From: Cryptomeria japonica
Lineage: Eukaryota > Streptophyta > Pinopsida > Cupressales > Cupressaceae
Reading direction: 5' to 3'
Assembly: GCF_030272615.1 (NCBI RefSeq)
Contig: NC_081407.1
Location: 102,533,897 to 102,597,896, forward strand
Length of the DNA: 64,000 bases
This document shows, in pieces, positions 1 through 9,844 of this stretch; within the stretch, counting starts at the first letter, position 1; every line of letters starts with the position of its first letter. Made by a program: the position numbers and the translations under genes. Under the pieces are notes generated by a model, which had not been told where the DNA came from, did no database searches, and worked only from the letters and a program-made list of their open reading frames with translations.

Positions 1-744
1 ATTATCCACTCCAGATCAGCACGACACATTATGAAGATGATTTGTTATTATTGTAAATACATTGAGCCGATATGATGCATCACATATTGATTCATTTGTA
101 ATTCATTTCATTGTAATATCTTTAGTGAGCCGACCTACTCATTTGGTCTTAGGTTTTGGTATATATGTAAGATCTCATTTGTGAGATTGATATAGTAATA
201 GTGGAAGAGGAATATATAAGGTATATGCGAATATAAGCAGAGCTATACACGCAAACATCATTCAAGATTTTTGAAGAAGACAAATCAGAGATTAACTGGT
301 ACTGAATCTAGCATATGAAGATGCTATTTTGAGCAGTACATTATCATTGGATTTAACCATCCAATTGTAGTCAGTGTGACTCCCATTTTGTGATTGAACA
401 GTGAGCTCTAGGTAGTTGGCCTTTCTACATGTGCAGACTCCATATTGTACACATACTATCTGCAGTAGTATCATCTGATTGTGGGTAAGGTTTCCCACCG
501 TGGTTTTTCCCCTTACAGGGTTTCCACTTACAAATATATGTGTTATGCGCTGTGGATGTTATTGTCTTTCTGTTTCATGCATTAAACTTTACTAGTATTG
601 CAATTGACTATTAAAACTGTTTACCGACATAAAGTTTAGTTTACCAGTATTAAGCATTAAGTTTGGCTAAGTTATATTTGGTTTGAAATTCATTGACAAC
701 TGATTCACCCCCCCTCCCCTCTCAGTTGTCTCTGGGACCTAACA
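1..744 (+). repeat. 3' part of the 5' LTR of element A
   Basis: The stretch has no coding signal and ends in the block typical of the LTR 3' ends in this window: a GTTTTTCC...TTTCCAC motif near 510-530, then GATTCA followed by a C-run and CTCAG at 704-726. The probable last base is the A of ACCTAACA at 744. There is no recognisable primer-binding site after it; sequence passes straight into the C-terminal part of gag, so a deletion must have removed the leader and most of gag. Confidence 0.55.
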
Positions 745-1542
745 AAGTATGATCTAGGAGAGAGTTCATCTAGGGTTTCAAGATATGAAAGAGAAATGAG
801 AGAGATGGAAGAATAGGAAAAAAATTTGGATTATATTGAAGCACTTATTGCTCTAAGATTTCCTAAGGGATCCAGTAAGTATGATGGAAAGTTACCTTTG
901 AAATGTTTCTCTTGTAATAAGATAGGACATTTTGCTTCTACGTATCCATAAAGAATGTCAAGATATGGTGATAAATTTGATAAGAATAATAGGTATGAGA
1001 GACATGGTAAGTATGATAAGTCTTCTAAGCCTAACCGAAAGTACAAATATCAGAAGAAATGTCACTATGCTTTTGATGGTGTGACAGATGAAGAATCAGT
1101 GAATTCAAAAGATGAATTTGTATTTATTGCTATCAAGGATGATGATTTGGTACCAGTGAATTCTACAAGCTACATTGTTGAGGAGAAAGCTTTGGTTGCT
1201 AAGATTGAAGAGAAATATGAATGGGTAATTGATAGTGGTTGTTCAAACCATTTGATAGGTGATAACAAAAAAATTGTGAATATGCACAAGTATAATGGTG
1301 GTATAGTGAGATATGGTGATGATAAAGCTTGTGTGATTTGTGGTAGAGGTTCTCTTTCTTTTGATGGTAAGCATAATATTGATGATGTCTTATATGTTGA
1401 AGGTTTGAGGCATAATCTTTTGAGTGTTGGAAATATGGTTGATAAGGGATATGATTTGCAATTCAAGAATGGTAAATACAAGATTCTGAATGTCTCCAGT
1501 ATAGAGATTGCATCAAGGACTAAGATGAAAGGTAATATTTGA
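745..1542 (+). pseudogene. Element A gag C-terminus and aspartic protease (broken)
   Basis: The frame holds a zinc knuckle (CFSCNKIGHFASTY, 899-950) in which the final cysteine is replaced by tyrosine (CX2CX4HX4C broken), then a stop, then a 195-codon open stretch from 955. The latter contains the retropepsin-like protease: WVIDSGCSNHLIGD near 1222-1263, and the downstream phrases VLYVEGLRHNLLSVG typical of copia protease/integrase linkers. The amino-terminal two thirds of gag are absent. Copia polyproteins are normally one frame; here stops separate the zinc knuckle from the protease and the protease from the integrase. Confidence 0.8.
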
Positions 1543-2500
1543 TTGATCATATAGATGAAAGTTGGTTGTGGCATAGAAAGATGTGTCATGTTAATTTTGA
1601 CTGCATGATTAAGATAAGTTATACTCAAGCTGTTAAAGATTTGCCTAAAATTGTGAAACCTTCTAATCTGCTATGTAAAGAATGTCAGTTAGGAAAGAAA
1701 ACAAGAACTTCATTTAAGAGTAAGTAGTATACATCTAATGGATTATTAGATCTTGTGCATATTGATTTGTGTAGTCCTACAAGAGTGAGAAGTGTGCAAG
1801 GTGACGGATATTTCATGTTGTTGATTGATGACTACTCTAGAATGATGTGGATTACTTTTCTAAGGGATAAATCAGAAGCACTGGAGAAATTCAAGAAATT
1901 CAAAGTAGCTAAGGTGGAGGCAGAGGCAGGGTTGAAGCTGAAATGTCTGAGAACTGACAAAGGATGAGAATTAACATCTAGTGAGTTTGATTCATTTTGT
2001 GAAAGGAATGAAATTATAAGACAGTTATTTGCTCCTAAAACCCCACAACATAATGAAGTTGTTGAAAGGAAGAGCATAACTATTTGGATGTTGCTAGGAC
2101 TATGTTGATTGAAGGAGATGTTGCAAAGACCTTTTGGAGAGAAGTTGTTAGCATTGTTATTTACACATTCAACTGGGTGCATATAAAAGGTGATTCTGGT
2201 AAGACTCCTTTTGAGTTATGGTTTGGTCATGTTCCTATAGTTAGATATTTCAGAGTTTTTGGAAGCAAATGTTATATCAAAAGTGATGAGGATATAGGAA
2301 AGTTTGATGCAATTTGTGATGAATAAATCTTCTTTGGTTATTATACTAAGAGAAAGGCTTACTGGTATTACAATAAGAGTTTGAAGAAGATAGTGGAAAG
2401 TGCAAATGTGAAGGTAGATGAATGCCATGGAAAGAAGATCAGAGCATGCAGATATGAGTTTGATGATCATGATATTGTTTCAAAGCAAGTGTAGACTAAG
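1543..2500 (+). pseudogene. Element A integrase (broken)
   Basis: Starts with the GAG-pre-integrase HHCC zinc site (LWHRKMCH at about 1564, CKECQLGKK at about 1675), followed by the catalytic core: HIDLCSP (1758), DDYSRMMW (1827), then LRTDKG, a stop at about 1965, and PKTPQHNEVVERKS at about 2037, which supplies the region of the catalytic glutamate. Several stops and at least one frame change break the core. The line IFGSKC...ESDEG-like (2258-2320) marks the C-terminal domain. Not functional as it stands. Confidence 0.8.
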
Positions 2501-2559
2501 AACCTGAAGCAGAATGCTTCGGTAGAGGTAGTTGATCTTGATATTTCTACTATCGGTGA

Positions 2560-3253
2560 AGAAGTTTAAGAACTTGAGAATCAAAATAATCAGAAGACTC
2601 CGAGGTATGTAAAATTGATTCATTCAGAGAATCAGATTATTGGTGACAAAAATAAAGGTGTGATGGCTAAGAGAAGGATTTCTGCTGAAGAAATGTGCTT
2701 GATTTCCAAGATTGAACCTAAAGATGTTGTTGAAGCTTGTAAGGATGAGAATTGGATAAAATCTATGGAAGAAGAGTTAAATTAGATTGAGAAGAATAGC
2801 ACATGGGAACTTGTTCCGAGACCTAAAGACAAAAGTGTGATTGGTACAAAATGGGTGTTCTGGAATAAATTGTATGAAGCTGGTAAAGTGGTAAGAAAAA
2901 AAGAAGGATTAGTATGTAAAATATGCTCTTAGATGGAAGGAATTGATTGTGAGGAGACTTTTTCTCTGGTAGCTAGAATTGAAGTTGTTAGATTACTTCT
3001 TGCATATGCTTCTTATAAGAGTTTCAAGGTATATCAAATGGATGTCAAGTTAGCCTTTTTGAATGGAAATCTGGAAGAGGAAGTCTACATTGAGCAACTG
3101 GATGGATTTTCATTATCAGATGAAGGAGACATGGTATGAATATTGAAGAAAGAATTGTATGGACTTAAACAAGCCCCTAGAGCCTGGTATGCTAGATTGG
3201 ACAAGTATTTAATGAAATTGGGATTTTGTAAAGGTACTGTTGATAGTAACTTA
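2560..3253 (+). pseudogene. Element A reverse transcriptase, 5' half
   Basis: Copia reverse transcriptase phrases in order: MEEELNQIEKNSTWELVPRP-like segment (2766-2824), KWVFWNKL (2848), [20 protein letters not shown] (2951), [20 protein letters not shown] (3030) with the first catalytic aspartate, then YGLKQAPRAWYARLDKYL (3158). The frame is stopped several times. It breaks off at DSNL (3253), exactly where the solo LTR is inserted; the continuation is at 5923. Confidence 0.85.
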
Positions 3254-5917
3254 TGTTGGCATTAGATTGTCATTGCTATCAACAATTGAGAAGATGTAGT
3301 GGAGAGTTCAGATTGACAGATTGGCAAAAGTGTTGCTGCAACATCGTATACCACACCGTGTTATATGCACAAGGTGATATAGGAGGATTGCATGAAGCAT
3401 GTCATTGGGGAATGTAAATGGACAAGGACACAAGCAATTGTGTTGGAAATGTAATGTGAAATCTATTCTGACTTTGAAGAAGTTAGTTGCTTTTGTCAAT
3501 AACATGCTATGTTAGTCACATGTAGTTACAGTGAGTATCGGTCACAGTTCTCAATAACACGCACATATCGCTATCACTATCTTGGGTCAACTCTCTCCAT
3601 TTACCAAAGGGTGCTATGAAAATATGAAAAGAATGTTAATAACATGATGGTTATGTGACCACTGTTATCCCATAGCATGAACGGTTGAAGATAGTGACCA
3701 TATGAGATGACAGTGTATTATGGTGGATGATGTCAATAACATGATGATTATGTGACCTCGGCTATCCCACAATAAGAAAAACCTAAGGAAAAAATTCAGT
3801 GGGATAGTCGCTAAAGTATGACAGAGATGACAATAACACGTAGACTATGCTACTTGGTTTATCCCACGATATGTTATACAGGGTAAGATAACCTTGCAGG
3901 ATAATATGAAGTTAGAATTGTGAGATTAACTCGTTATCCCATGACATGCTATTCAGTATTAGATAACCTTACAGGATAACACTTAAGTGAAGCTAACAAG
4001 TGAAAGCGTGCCTTGAAGTAAACCTTATCCCGCATGAGACAAGGATGATGTCGGTGGGCCCGCAAGATAAGAGAATGAAAGAAAGTGAAGGGCTTGCTTA
4101 TCCCGCGTGACCAAGCTGGGATGTGAAGAATCCCACGGGATAAGGAAAAGAGAGACAAAAGAGAGGAAGACCTTATCCCATGTGGATAAGAGTATAGAGG
4201 AAAAGGAAAGGTTTCGTTATCCTGCACATCTCTGCGAGGATAAGGAAAGGGCCGCAGGACAAGAAGATGCTTGTTAAGGAGAAAGACAAAGATTATCCTG
4301 CAAGGGGAAATAGTTTTAAGGAATATAGTGTGGGACAAGGACAGACAAGGACAAAAGGGACAAATATTATCCCATATGTGTTGAGAGACCATGCTAATGA
4401 GGTAAGGGCTAACAAATAGGAAGAAGGCTTCTTGAGAATAACAAAAGTCTTATCCCACATGGGTTAAGAGACTATGCTAATATGGTGTGGGTTAACAAAG
4501 AAGGAGGAAGGATTCTTGAAGCTTATCTTATGAGGCATATAACATGAAGATCAACCATAGTATGAAGAGCTCGATAGTCCACCTGGGCATTGACCAAGTT
4601 TGACCCAACAACATGGCATGTATGGAGAAAATCTAAGGACACCTATCGAAATGATGAAAGGGTATTCTATCAACAAAATTGAAGATTGTGATCAACTTTG
4701 TAGCCATGTCTTCAATTAGATAGACTTAGAGGTCCATGTGGATGATTAAATAGGATTGACCAAGTGACTTGGACACTGAATAAGAAAATGTTTGCATGTC
4801 GATAGGCAAACTGATTGACATGGTGACAAACCAACTTTGATCAATTGATCTAGATAAAGGAAATGGAAACATATGGCACCCTAGCTGATCGAAGATTAAA
4901 TCTGATATGCAAAAGTCTATGACAGTGGATCTCAATGTAGTAGTTGTCTAACTTTTTAGAGAGAATGAAAGACACATTAATGGCCATCAAGTTGCAGATG
5001 GTTGTTGGGATCAAGGAAATCAATAGAGGTAAAATCAGATCAACTGGACAGATCAATCTTGCTAAAAATAGAAACTTAGTACATAGAACAATCAGAAGAA
5101 AGATTGGATGCATTTACTATAGGCAACAATTATGGGATCACATTCAAGATAGAGGATAAAATCTCCAGAGTTGCAGACCTCCAAGATAACTGACTTGAAT
5201 AAAATATTCAAGATTGTAGTATAAGAAAGATCTGATAGATGCAGAGTCGATCTAATCTAGCAAGAGTTGTAAATATGATTCAACTTTAGTAGGAGTTACA
5301 AAGGTAGAGATAATATACAGAGTGCTAAATAGAGAGGATGATGTTGTGGTGAAGTTAAGAGAGTGTGTTCCAGCTAAGAGAAAACAAAGCATGGTCAAAG
5401 AGTAATGTCGCAGCAGGGAGAAGAAGATAACTAGACAGAGGAAGGAGGAGAAACAAAGGAAAAACTTTAGTAGGTAGAGAAAGACAGTCATGATATGAGA
5501 AATTTGTAAGTGCTACAAAACTCATTTGTCACAAGGCTTTATCATTGCATTGTAAGAATCACTGTAAATCTCTGAGTGGGTTCTTAGAGCAAGGATAGGT
5601 GCTCCTTTGAGTAGGTGCTCATAAAATCAGGAGTTGGTGCTCCTTGGGTTGGTTTCCTAAATTTTCAGGGGTTGGTGCCCTAAACATTGTAAACTGTTAT
5701 TTACTGTAAGGTTCGATTGGAGCAGTAGACTCCAATAGCTATTCTCACTGAGGTTTTTCCCATATTGAGTTTTCCTTGTACATCTGGTGTTATGTGATGT
5801 GCTCTTTTGTGTGTGTGTTTTTATGTTTGCATTACATCCTTAAAATCTGCACATTGAACTTAAATTTCTGAAATACATTGATTCTTCCCCCCTCTCAGTG
5901 TCCATTTGTGTTCTTCA
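3254..5917 (+). mobile_element. Giant solo LTR (2,664 bp) inserted in element A
   Basis: Begins TGTTGGCATTAG and ends CTCAGTGTCC...TTCTTCA, so it has TG...CA ends and the same C-run/CTCAG terminal block as other LTRs here. It is flanked by a perfect 5-bp duplication, ACTTA at 3249-3253 and 5918-5922. Removing it restores the reverse transcriptase reading (DSNLY then FKVGNDN). There is no coding sequence, primer-binding site or polypurine tract inside, and I see no internal duplication that would make it a two-LTR element, so a solo LTR left by LTR-LTR recombination fits best. 2.66 kb is long for a copia-type LTR. Confidence 0.85.
3660..4515. repeat. Cluster of TTATCCC(R)(Y)RTG motifs and their inversions
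   Basis: Inside the solo LTR the motif TTATCCC or TTATCCT recurs at about 3665, 3859, 3932, 4024, 4097, 4172, 4216, 4292, 4367 and 4448, usually followed by CA/GC and an ATG or GTG (for example TTATCCCGCATG, TTATCCCATGTG). Inverted copies (GGGATAAG) lie between; 4096-4144 can fold as CTTATCCCGCGTG with CACGGGATAAGG. The spacing is about 70-80 bp. The position, in what should be the U3 half of the LTR, suggests regulatory repeats; that role is inference. Confidence 0.6.
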
Positions 5918-6919
5918 ACTTATACTTTAAAGTTGGTAATGATAACATCTTTATTTTTGAACTATTTGTTGATGACATTATTTTTGGAGGAGATGATGAT
6001 TTGATTTTGAAGTTTGCTGATGATATGCAAAATGAATTTCAGATGTCTATGATAGGTGAGATGAAATTCTTCTTAGGATTGCAGATTACACATATTGTTA
6101 AAGGCATCTTCATTTCTCAATCTAGGTATGTGAAGGAATTGTTAAAGAAGTTTGGGTTAGATGACTCCAAACCTATTGGAACTCCTATGGTATTTGGATG
6201 CAAGTTATCTAAGCAAGATGAATCTCTGAAAGTTAATCAGACCTTGTATAGATCTATGGTTGGTGGATTGTTGTACCTCAGACTAGAGACTAGATATATT
6301 ATGCATGTTGTTTTTCTTTATGCAAGATTTCAAGAAGATTCGAAAGAGAGTCATGTTATTTTTGTGAAGTAGATTTTCAAATACTTGAAGGGGACTGTTG
6401 ATTATGGTTTGTGGTATCTGAAGAATGATGATTTCATGTTATGTGCTTATGCTGATGCTGATTGGGCAGGTGATATTGATGAAAGAAAGAGAACTACCTA
6501 TGGAGCTTTCTTTTTGGGGGAAGAAGTTGGTTTCATGGGTGTGTAAGAAACAAGATGCTATATCTCTATCTACTGTTGAAGTTGAATACATTGTTGTTTC
6601 TAGCAACTGTACTTGGGTAGTTTAGATGAAGCAGATGTTGAAGAACATAAGAGTTGTTTATGATGATCCTATGGTTATATATTGTGACAATTCAAGTTCT
6701 ATCAACATTTGGAAGAATTTGATACTGCGCTCTAAAATAGAACATATATCAATTAAGTGTCACTTCTTGAGGAAGAAGGTCAGTGAGGAAGAAGTCAAAT
6801 TAGAGTATGTATATACAAAGGACCGGATTGTAGATATTTTTACTAAGCCTTTTCTTGTAGATACATTTGTATATTTGAGAGACAAGTTAGGGGTCTTTGT
6901 GCCTCCTGATGAGAACTAG
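5918..6919 (+). pseudogene. Element A reverse transcriptase 3' half and RNase H
   Basis: Resumes after the solo LTR with FKVGNDNIFIFELFVDDIIF; the FVDD at 5966-5977 is the second catalytic aspartate pair. Then MIGEMKFFLGLQI, RYVKELLKKFGLDDSKPIGT, a stop at 6370, and RNase H phrases: YADADWAGDIDERKRTTYGA (partly frame-shifted, 6449-6500), VEVEYIVVSSNCTWVV with a stop, ILRSKIEHISIKCHFLR and VDIFTKPF (6835). Reading order and spacing are those of Ty1/copia; stops at 6370 and 6625 make it a pseudogene. Confidence 0.85.
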
Positions 6920-7253
6920 ATGCATTGAAATGCATCAATCTGATGGACTTCACACTCTTATCTTCTTATCTAGGTTGATGAGTTGGTGCTACTACTCAGC
7001 TAAGGTAGTCAACTACGTATGTTCAGTATGTGATTTTATCCTAAGGGGTATAGATTTTCCTTATTAGAGGGAGAGACGAATGATTTATATCTTTGGCATT
7101 TCTATCAAAGGGGGACATAAGCATATGAAAAATCACCTTATCTTGGAAGCTATGTGTGCATGATCTTAGGGGGAGATTGTTGGTGTTAATTTATTTCTTT
7201 GAATTGATTGTTTTTCACATTCATACGTTTCCATCAATTCCAAAGGGGGAGAT
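6920..7253 (+). other. Element A 3' untranslated region with several polypurine tracts
   Basis: Non-coding stretch between RNase H and the 3' LTR. AAAGGGGGACAT at 7108, AGGGGGAGATTGTTGG at about 7168 and AAAGGGGGAGA at 7242-7252 are polypurine tracts; the last lies directly before the LTR start TGTTGT at 7254. Repeated tracts before the 3' LTR are also seen in element B (17826 and 17979). The GGGGGAGATTGTTG phrase occurs twice, so the exact LTR start (7181 or 7254) is slightly uncertain. Confidence 0.65.
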
Positions 7254-7710
7254 TGTTGTATATTGTTTCTGCTAGGATATGTTGTCATTTATGTCAACAT
7301 ATTCCTATGTTCCTATGTTGTTGAGAGTTGTTTTGGAGATCTGATGATTGCAGTGAGTTGATCTGGTTGGTTTATCTATTTGATATGCTAAATCAACTGT
7401 AGATACTTAATTACATATTGATTTCATGATGCTATGTGGTGATTTGATTGAGTTGTGGATTTCGATATGAAGATTAGTTTTTAGTGTTCAATGTTGCAGT
7501 GTTTTGGTGTTTGATCTGTTGTGCTCTAGAATGATTATATCCTCTGCTGTGGATTTGGGAAAGTTTTGGGATGTTCGTGTGTATCTTCAATTTGGATGGT
7601 TCATCATCTAGTGCTCAACAAGTTATCTTTCTAGTCTGAGTTGTTGTTGTTGAAGTGTTCTTGTGTATCAACATGTTGATAAATGAAGATTTGTAACTCT
7701 AACATTTAAT
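7254..7710 (+). repeat. Truncated 3' LTR of element A
   Basis: Begins TGTTGTATATTGTTTC immediately after a polypurine tract and continues about 450 bp without coding content until CCCTAA-rich sequence takes over near 7710. It does not contain the C-run/CTCAG end block seen at 704-726, so the 3' end is missing. Only a weak match between about 7683-7712 and 30-62 of the window suggests where the two LTRs would overlap. Confidence 0.55.
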
Positions 7711-9330
7711 ACAGCTAAACCCTAACCCTAATAATAATTCAATTTGATAAACTATATTAAATCCTAACCATAAACCAAAACCAAAATCTACTATAAACTT
7801 AGCATTAAACCAAATTAAACTCAAACTCTAAACTAAATCAAATGACAACTTGAACCCTAACCCTAAACCAAATTGAACTCTAAGAATAACACTAAACCAA
7901 AACAAACACTAACTTTAAACCATATTGAACCCTAACAGTAAAGAAAAATAAACATTAACTATAAACCTATTTGAATAATAAACCAAATTGAACCCTAATA
8001 GTAAATAAAAGTGAACCCTAACCCTAAACCAAACTAAACTTAAATCATAAAATGAAACCATAACACTAACACTAAACCAAATTGGAGCTAACTCTAAATA
8101 AAATTGAACCCTAATCCTAAACCAAACCAAATAAAATCCTAAACCTAATCTTAAACCTAATCAACCCCAAATATAATTAAGAACTAACTCTAAATAAAAA
8201 TAAATCTAAATCATCAACCAAATGAAACCCTAACTCTAAACCAAGCTAATCGTAACCCTAAACCAAACTAAATCTAAATCATTAACCAAATGAAACCCCA
8301 ACCCTAATCCTAGCCCTAAACCAAATTGAACACTAATACTAAATACAATTGAATCCTACTAACCATTACCCTAAACCAAATTGAACCCTAGCCATGGAAT
8401 CCTTAGCCTAACACTAAAAAATATTGTATTGTAACGTTAAGGCTAAACCAAAGTAAAACCACAGGGGCTTCACTAGCTAGGCAATATTATATCACGTGCA
8501 TTAATATTGGGGGGTTTAATATCCCAAAAATTAGGGTACAATATATTACCTATCGGTGAAAATAGGGGGGTTTTTAATTGAGGCTATGAAAAAATGCAAT
8601 ATTTGGTGAAAATAGGGGGGCTTTTAATTTAGGTTGTGTATTGGGAGGGGGTGAAAAAAAAGGATTTTAGGGTGATAATTTTTTTAAATAGGGGGATTCT
8701 TTAGTGTGCCATGAACACACATGATATAACTCAAGCTCACTAAGGGAAGCCCTCATGATTGAAACCCAAAAAAAAAACTAATTACTAAACCAAAAATTGA
8801 ACCCTAATCCTAAATACAATGTAATCCTAACACTAACTCTAACATTAAACCAAATTAAACCCTAACCCGAAACCAAATTTAGCCTTAACCCTACACCAAA
8901 ATAAGCCCAAAATCTAAATCAAGTCAAACCCTAACCCTAAATAAATTAGAATCTTAACCCTATACAAACTTAAACCTCACCAATTTGAGGCTTAGCCCTA
9001 AAATAACTTAAACCTCAAACCTATACTAACTTAAAACCTAGATAAATTTAGGCTTAGCCCTAACCAAATTGAACCTAAACCCTAAAACTAAACCAAATTA
9101 ATAAATAAAATTCTATTCTTGATTGAAATCGATCCCTAACCCTAATCTTAATTGAATATTAAAAAAATTAAACCCTTGCCATATAAACACTAACCTTAAA
9201 CCAAATTGAACTCCAACTGTAAACCAAATTAAATGTTAATTGTAAACCTAATTAAACCCTAAGCCAAATTAAATATTAACCTTATACCAAAGTGATGCCT
9301 AATGCTATACCAAATTGAACCTAAGCCTAA
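7711..9330. repeat. Degenerate telomere-like (CCCTAAA) repeat array
   Basis: Hundreds of bases of AACCCTAAACC-like units with spacers such as CAAATTGAACCCTAA. The core CCCTAAA is the plant telomere unit, but spacing is irregular and most units are mutated, so this is an interstitial, decayed or telomere-like minisatellite, not a chromosome end. It is interrupted at 8462-8757 by an unrelated segment. No genes. Confidence 0.8.
8462..8757. mobile_element. Possible small inverted-repeat element (MITE-like) in the telomere-like array
   Basis: The segment differs in composition from the array around it and its ends are roughly inverted: CAGGGGCTTCACTAG at 8462 and, read on the minus strand from 8757, CATGAGGGCTTCCCTTAG; a second matching block is TTATATCACGTG (about 8488) and TTATATCATGTG (minus, about 8729). 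The inside holds three G-run repeats (AATAGGGGGG at about 8563, 8611 and a shorter one at 8687). No clear target duplication was found, so the class (hAT-like ends would fit) is uncertain. Confidence 0.4.
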
Positions 9331-9844
9331 TACTTCAGCAATGAATTTCAAAAATCTACTACCATGTTTAATAAATTTTCAGGTCACTATCATTATCATT
9401 TGTCTTCATGTATACTAAAAATATTAATGTTGAATAATATAATAATAAATTGATCCTATAATATTATAAACCTTAAAACTACTTGAACAATAAATTTCAA
9501 AAAAATACTACCATGTTTGATGAAATTTTAGAATCGTTATCATTATCATTTGTATTTAAGCATATAAAATGTTAAACAAAATTAAATCAAAACCTAACAA
9601 TAAATCAAACTCAACTGTAACCCTAAACCTCAAACTAATTAAACCCTAAACTTATGAAATCACTAATGAGATGAAATCAATTAATAATATCATAAATACT
9701 AATCATGGTATAAAATCAATAATACTATAATACTAGTATTAATAAAAATAATACAAATTATATAATAATTATTTTAAGATATATATTATAATTGTAATTT
9801 CTATACAATAATATAATGTTAACTTAATCATACGATATTGTAAG
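9331..9844. repeat. AT-rich spacer with a two-copy ~150-bp direct repeat
   Basis: The phrase ATTTCAAAAAT...CTACCATGTTTAATAAATTTTCAGG...CATTATCATTTGT at about 9341-9403 recurs, diverged, at about 9491-9553. The rest is AT-rich with scattered CCCTAAA remnants. No coding signal seen. Confidence 0.5.

Larger units (their letters stand above)
1..7710 (+). mobile_element. Element A: decayed Ty1/copia LTR retrotransposon, cut by window edge
   Basis: The order of remnants is the Ty1/copia order: end of a 5' LTR, gag zinc knuckle, protease, integrase, reverse transcriptase, RNase H, polypurine tracts, start of a 3' LTR. All coding parts carry stops and frameshifts. The reverse transcriptase is interrupted at 3254-5917 by a solo LTR. 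The 3' LTR starts at 7254 (TGTTGTATATTG) and runs into telomere-like repeats near 7710, so its end is missing; the 5' LTR is cut by the window start. No terminal target duplication can be tested. It is related to element B (same zinc-knuckle, protease and integrase phrases) but clearly diverged from it. Confidence 0.88.

Noticed and set aside
3254-5917. Two-LTR non-autonomous (TRIM or LARD) element instead of a solo LTR
   Set aside because: No internal copy of the terminal sequences, no primer site or polypurine tract found; solo LTR is simpler.
7711-9330. True telomere end
   Set aside because: Units are degenerate, irregular, and flanked on both sides by transposon sequence.
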